8,764 nucleotides of DNA, from NCBI GenBank assembly GCA_947630195.1, contig CANRGQ010000053.1, positions 1 through 8,764 of the forward strand, given 5' to 3'. The stretch comes from an uncultured Bacilli bacterium (GTDB taxonomy: Bacteria; Bacillota_I; Bacilli_A; RF39; UBA660). The notes beneath the pieces were generated by a model. It was not told where the DNA came from. It saw nothing but the letters and a program-made list of their open reading frames with translations, and did not search any database. Both the position numbers and the translations under genes were made by a program. Within the stretch, counting starts at the first letter, position 1. Every line of letters begins with the position of its first letter. Positions 6,498-8,764 of the stretch are shown here, in pieces.

Positions 6498-8306
6498 ATG
6501 GAAATTAGAAATGTCGCAATTATTGCGCACGTTGACCATGGAAAGACAGCACTAGTTGATGAGATACTAAAATATGTTGGAACTTTTAGAGAAAATCAAG
6601 ATGCAAATAGTTTTTCAATGGATTCAAATGAAATAGAAAAAGAAAGAGGTATCACTATTTTAGCGAAAACTACCTCAATTATGTATAATGGTGTCAAGAT
6701 AAATATCTTGGATACTCCAGGACATGCCGATTTTGGTGGCGAAGTGGAAAGAATCATGAAAATGGTTGATGGTGTTATCTTAGTGGTTGATGCTTATGAA
6801 GGGCCAATGCCTCAAACAAGATTTGTTTTAAAAAAGGCTATTGATGCGGGAGTTAAACCAATTGTCGTTATTAATAAGGTTGATAAACCAACAGCGAGAA
6901 TTAAAGATGTGGTTGATGAAGTTTTAGGTTTATTCTTAGATCTTGGTGCAAGTGATGAACAATTAGATTTTAAAGTAGCTTATACTAGTGCTTTAAATGG
7001 AACATCTAGTTTAAATCCTGATTTAAGTACCCAAGAAAAATCTTTCAAATGTGTTCTAGATTTAATAGTTAATGAAATTAGTAAACCTAGTGGAGATGAA
7101 ACAAAACCACTTCAATTCCAACCAGCCCTACTTGATTATAATGACTATGTCGGAAGAATTGCCATTGGCCGTATCTTTAATGGCAAAATTAAAGTTGGCG
7201 AAATGGTTAACTGCTTAAGATTAGATGGAAGTGAAAAACAATTTAGAGTTCAAAAGTTATTTGCTTTTACCGCTTTATCTAAAGTAGAAGTAAATGAAGT
7301 ATCTGCCGGAGACATTTGTGCTATTGCGGGGTTAGAAGATATATCTGTTGGGGAAACCATTACCGAAGTAGGCAATCACGAAAGGTTACCAATAATTCAT
7401 ATTGATGAACCAACCTTACAAATGACTTTTGGAGTTAATACAAGTCCATTCTCTGGTAAAGATGGTAAACTTTTAACAAGTCGGAAAATAGAAGAAAGAC
7501 TTATTAAAGAAACTCAAAAAGATGTTAGTTTAAAAATTGAACAATTAGATTCCGAAAACTTCTTAGTATCTGGGCGTGGTGAACTTCACTTATCTATCTT
7601 AATTGAAAACATGCGAAGAGAAGGTTTTGAACTACAAGTATCTAAACCTAAAGTAATTGTTAAAGAAATAGATGGTGTTAAATGTGAACCATATGAAGAC
7701 TTACAAATTGAAGTTGAAGATGACTATATGGGTGGTGTTATTGAAGAATTAAGTACAAGAGGAGCCATCATGGATAACATGACTCATTTAGGAAGTTTAA
7801 CAAGATTAAGTTATACTATTCCATCACGTGGTTTAATTGGTTTTTCTACTAACTTTATGACTTTAACTAAAGGTTATGGAATTATGAACCATACCTTTAA
7901 AGAATATGCTCCAATGGCTAAAGAGATTGTAGGAGAAAGAAAACTAGGTGTATTAGTATCTTCGGAAACTGGTAAAGCCACAGCCTATGGAATTGGTCAA
8001 CTTGAAGATAGAGGTATTATGTTTGTGAAACCTAATACGGAGGTTTATGAAGGTATGATTGTTGGCGAATGTAATCGGGATAATGACCTTGCCATAAACA
8101 TTGTTAAAGGAAAAGAGTTAACAAACACGAGAGCGGCCTTCTCTGATAAAACAGTAGTCTTAAAAAGACCTAGACCAATAACTCTAGAATATGCTTTAGA
8201 ATATATTAATCAAGATGAACTTGTCGAAGTTACACCAAACTTTATAAGACTTAGAAAAGTTATTTTAAATACAGAACTTAGAAAGAAAGCTGATGCTAAA
8301 AAATAG
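6498..8306 (+). CDS. typA: Translational GTPase BipA/TypA
   Basis: A 602-residue protein, close to the usual 605-615 of the family. BipA/TypA is an EF-G-like ribosome-binding GTPase involved in 50S subunit assembly, especially at low temperature and under stress. All G motifs are present: AHVDHGKT (10-17), ERGIT (49-53), DTPGH (72-76), NKVD (126-129) and TSAL (163-166). EF-G-like domains II, III and V follow, with SGRGELHLSILIENMRREGFEL in domain III. The BipA-specific C-terminal domain carries PSRGLIGF and RAAFSDKTVVLKRPRPITLEYALEYI. ATG 6498 is preceded by GGGGTGA (6487-6493) with a 4-base gap. The gene appears to be a single transcription unit, divergent from the surface operon and closed by its own terminator. 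It looks intact and functional. Confidence 0.98.
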   Translation: MEIRNVAIIAHVDHGKTALVDEILKYVGTFRENQDANSFSMDSNEIEKERGITILAKTTSIMYNGVKINILDTPGHADFGGEVERIMKMVDGVILVVDAYEGPMPQTRFVLKKAIDAGVKPIVVINKVDKPTARIKDVVDEVLGLFLDLGASDEQLDFKVAYTSALNGTSSLNPDLSTQEKSFKCVLDLIVNEISKPSGDETKPLQFQPALLDYNDYVGRIAIGRIFNGKIKVGEMVNCLRLDGSEKQFRVQKLFAFTALSKVEVNEVSAGDICAIAGLEDISVGETITEVGNHERLPIIHIDEPTLQMTFGVNTSPFSGKDGKLLTSRKIEERLIKETQKDVSLKIEQLDSENFLVSGRGELHLSILIENMRREGFELQVSKPKVIVKEIDGVKCEPYEDLQIEVEDDYMGGVIEELSTRGAIMDNMTHLGSLTRLSYTIPSRGLIGFSTNFMTLTKGYGIMNHTFKEYAPMAKEIVGERKLGVLVSSETGKATAYGIGQLEDRGIMFVKPNTEVYEGMIVGECNRDNDLAINIVKGKELTNTRAAFSDKTVVLKRPRPITLEYALEYINQDELVEVTPNFIRLRKVILNTELRKKADAKK

Positions 8307-8323
8307 TATCAGCTTTTTGTTTT
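8286..8323 (+). terminator. typA terminator overlapping the 3' end of the coding region
   Basis: AAAGCTGATGCTA (8286-8298), loop AAAAA (8299-8303) and TAGTATCAGCTTT (8304-8316) form a 13-bp stem with one G-T pair, followed by TTGTTTT. The stop codon TAG (8304-8306) is the first part of the right arm, so the left arm encodes the last residues (KADAK). Confidence 0.85.
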
Positions 8324-8494
8324 AAAAATATTTAGAATAATTTAGTAGTCTCCCAGTCCTACATGTATTCTTTCAGCATTATACTTACTCTGACCTTACA
8401 AAATAAGGCGTTAGTGCAAGAAGATATTTTACACCCTTAAATCATTCTAATATATTTATACCACGTATTTGAATATATGAAAAGCATTTTTGTA
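8324..8494 (+). other. Intergenic stretch between the typA terminator and the tRNA promoter; no gene recognised
   Basis: No convincing reading frame with a ribosome binding site on either strand. Two modest dyads are visible: GTAG...CTAC (8346-8363) and CTGACCTTA-CAAAA-TAAG-GC-GTTAG (about 8390-8414, with a 2-base bulge). They could belong to a small RNA, but no promoter-terminator pair supports one. Confidence 0.3.
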
Positions 8495-8523
8495 TTGATT
8501 TTGTATGTCTTTAATGTTAAACT
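8495..8523 (+). promoter_or_regulatory. Probable promoter of the tRNA gene
   Basis: TTGATT (8495-8500), a 17-base spacer and TAAACT (8518-8523), with TGT directly before the -10 box (extended -10). The predicted start lies about 12 bases before the mature tRNA 5' end. Confidence 0.5.
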
Positions 8524-8541
8524 TAATTTGTTGCTAATTTT

Positions 8542-8618
8542 AGCCCGTTGGTGAAGCGGTCTAACACACTGCGTTCTCAGCGCAGCATTCACGGGTTCGA
8601 ACCCCGTACGGGTTACCA
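8542..8618 (+). tRNA. tRNA-Glu (anticodon CTC)
   Basis: A 77-base cloverleaf. The acceptor is AGCCCGT/ACGGGTT with discriminator A and encoded CCA. The D arm is closed by GTG/CAC. The anticodon stem is CTGCG/CGCAG with loop TTCTCAG, anticodon CTC at 8576-8578, reading GAG. The T arm is ACGGG-TTCGAAC-CCCGT. The body resembles Bacillota tRNA-Glu (the CCCGTTGG and ACGGGTTCGAA segments). The first pair is A-U rather than the usual G-C, followed by a G-U wobble. It has its own terminator. Confidence 0.93.
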
Positions 8619-8627
8619 ATGTATTTG

Positions 8628-8650
8628 AAATCCCTTATTAGGGATTTTTT
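8628..8650 (+). terminator. Intrinsic terminator of the tRNA gene
   Basis: AAATCCCT (8628-8635), loop TATT and AGGGATTT (8640-8647) form an 8-bp stem ending in a run of six T (8645-8650), beginning 10 bases after the tRNA CCA end. Confidence 0.88.
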
Positions 8651-8688
8651 AATGAAAATATAACATAATACGCTCTTTAAAGTTAAAT

Positions 8689-8764
8689 GTCAACTACCAC
8701 GCACTGGAAGTACGTGGCTTATTTCAGGTACTGAAAGTACATTTAGCGAGTAAACTCGCTTAAC
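8689..8764 (-). mobile_element. Right end (omega-RNA 3' part) of another IS200/IS605-type element, rest outside the window
   Basis: On the minus strand three hairpins follow one another: AGCGAG-TTTA-CTCGCT (8760-8745), GTACT-TTC-AGTAC (8740-8728) and CCACGTACT-TCC-AGTGCGTGG (8717-8697). The sequence then ends in TAGTTGAC (to 8689). A stable hairpin preceded by AAGCC and followed by GTAGTTGAC or GTAGTTCA is the typical right end of IS1341/IS605-type tnpB elements. The tnpB itself would lie to the right of the window, on the minus strand. The guide would be the flanking DNA from 8688 downward. The sequence differs from the right end at 2144-2245, so this is a different element type. Confidence 0.65.

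Noticed and set aside
8340..8415. Fragment of 5S rRNA or a small RNA on the minus strand, suggested by GGACTGGGAGACTAC and a TATAAT
   Set aside because: The match to 5S-like loops is short and the expected flanking helices are missing; no terminator or clear promoter spacing supports an RNA gene.
8437..8619. 60-residue minus-strand reading frame beginning MVTRTGFEPVNAALRT
   Set aside because: This is the well-known false frame across the antisense strand of a tRNA gene; the tRNA explains the sequence.

Overview
The window is a low-GC chromosomal segment with a standard genetic code: tryptophan is TGG, and TAA, TAG and TGA are all used as stops. It has AGGAGG or GGGTGA-type ribosome binding sites and sigma-A-like promoters. 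Together with a BipA/TypA gene, a TasA/camelysin-like secreted protein and several IS200/IS605-type TnpB elements, this suggests a Bacillota (Firmicutes) bacterium. An uncultured, AT-rich Bacilli or Erysipelotrichia-like gut lineage is my best guess, but no marker here fixes the genus.

Left part (1-1031): a tnpB gene on the minus strand runs off the left edge. Its left end, carrying a very good promoter, is inserted into a GNAT acetyltransferase gene, which is cut after about 93 codons and now stops inside the element. The broken GNAT gene lies 17 bases downstream of a gene for a C-terminally anchored HExxH/NEGxTE metallopeptidase-like protein (1049-2062), so the two probably form an operon driven by a promoter at 2091-2118.

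At about 2144-2341 is a second, internally deleted copy of a related IS element. It keeps the left end and promoter (59 of 65 positions identical to the first copy) joined directly to what looks like the last codons of tnpB plus the right-end/omega-RNA region, with the body of tnpB missing. It abuts the T-tract of the terminator of the next operon.

Middle part (2344-6334): a two-gene minus-strand operon. The first gene encodes a 228-residue TasA/camelysin-like protein. The second, 13 bases downstream, encodes a 1086-residue membrane-anchored protein with dozens of D-x-N/D-G-D-G calcium-binding-type loops. Its 100 cysteines before the C-terminal domain fall into only two spacing patterns: 47 C-x3-C pairs and 3 C-x11-C pairs. 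The operon ends in a strong intrinsic terminator. I infer a secreted or cell-surface matrix or filament system, with the TasA-like protein and the repeat protein acting together outside the membrane. No SipW-type signal peptidase or sortase lies in the window.

Right part (6444-8764): typA/bipA, a complete ribosome-associated GTPase gene, is transcribed divergently from the surface operon and ends in a terminator whose right arm begins with the stop codon. Then come a tRNA-Glu gene with anticodon CTC, its own terminator, and at the right edge the right end (three consecutive hairpins) of another IS200/IS605-type element whose body lies outside the window.
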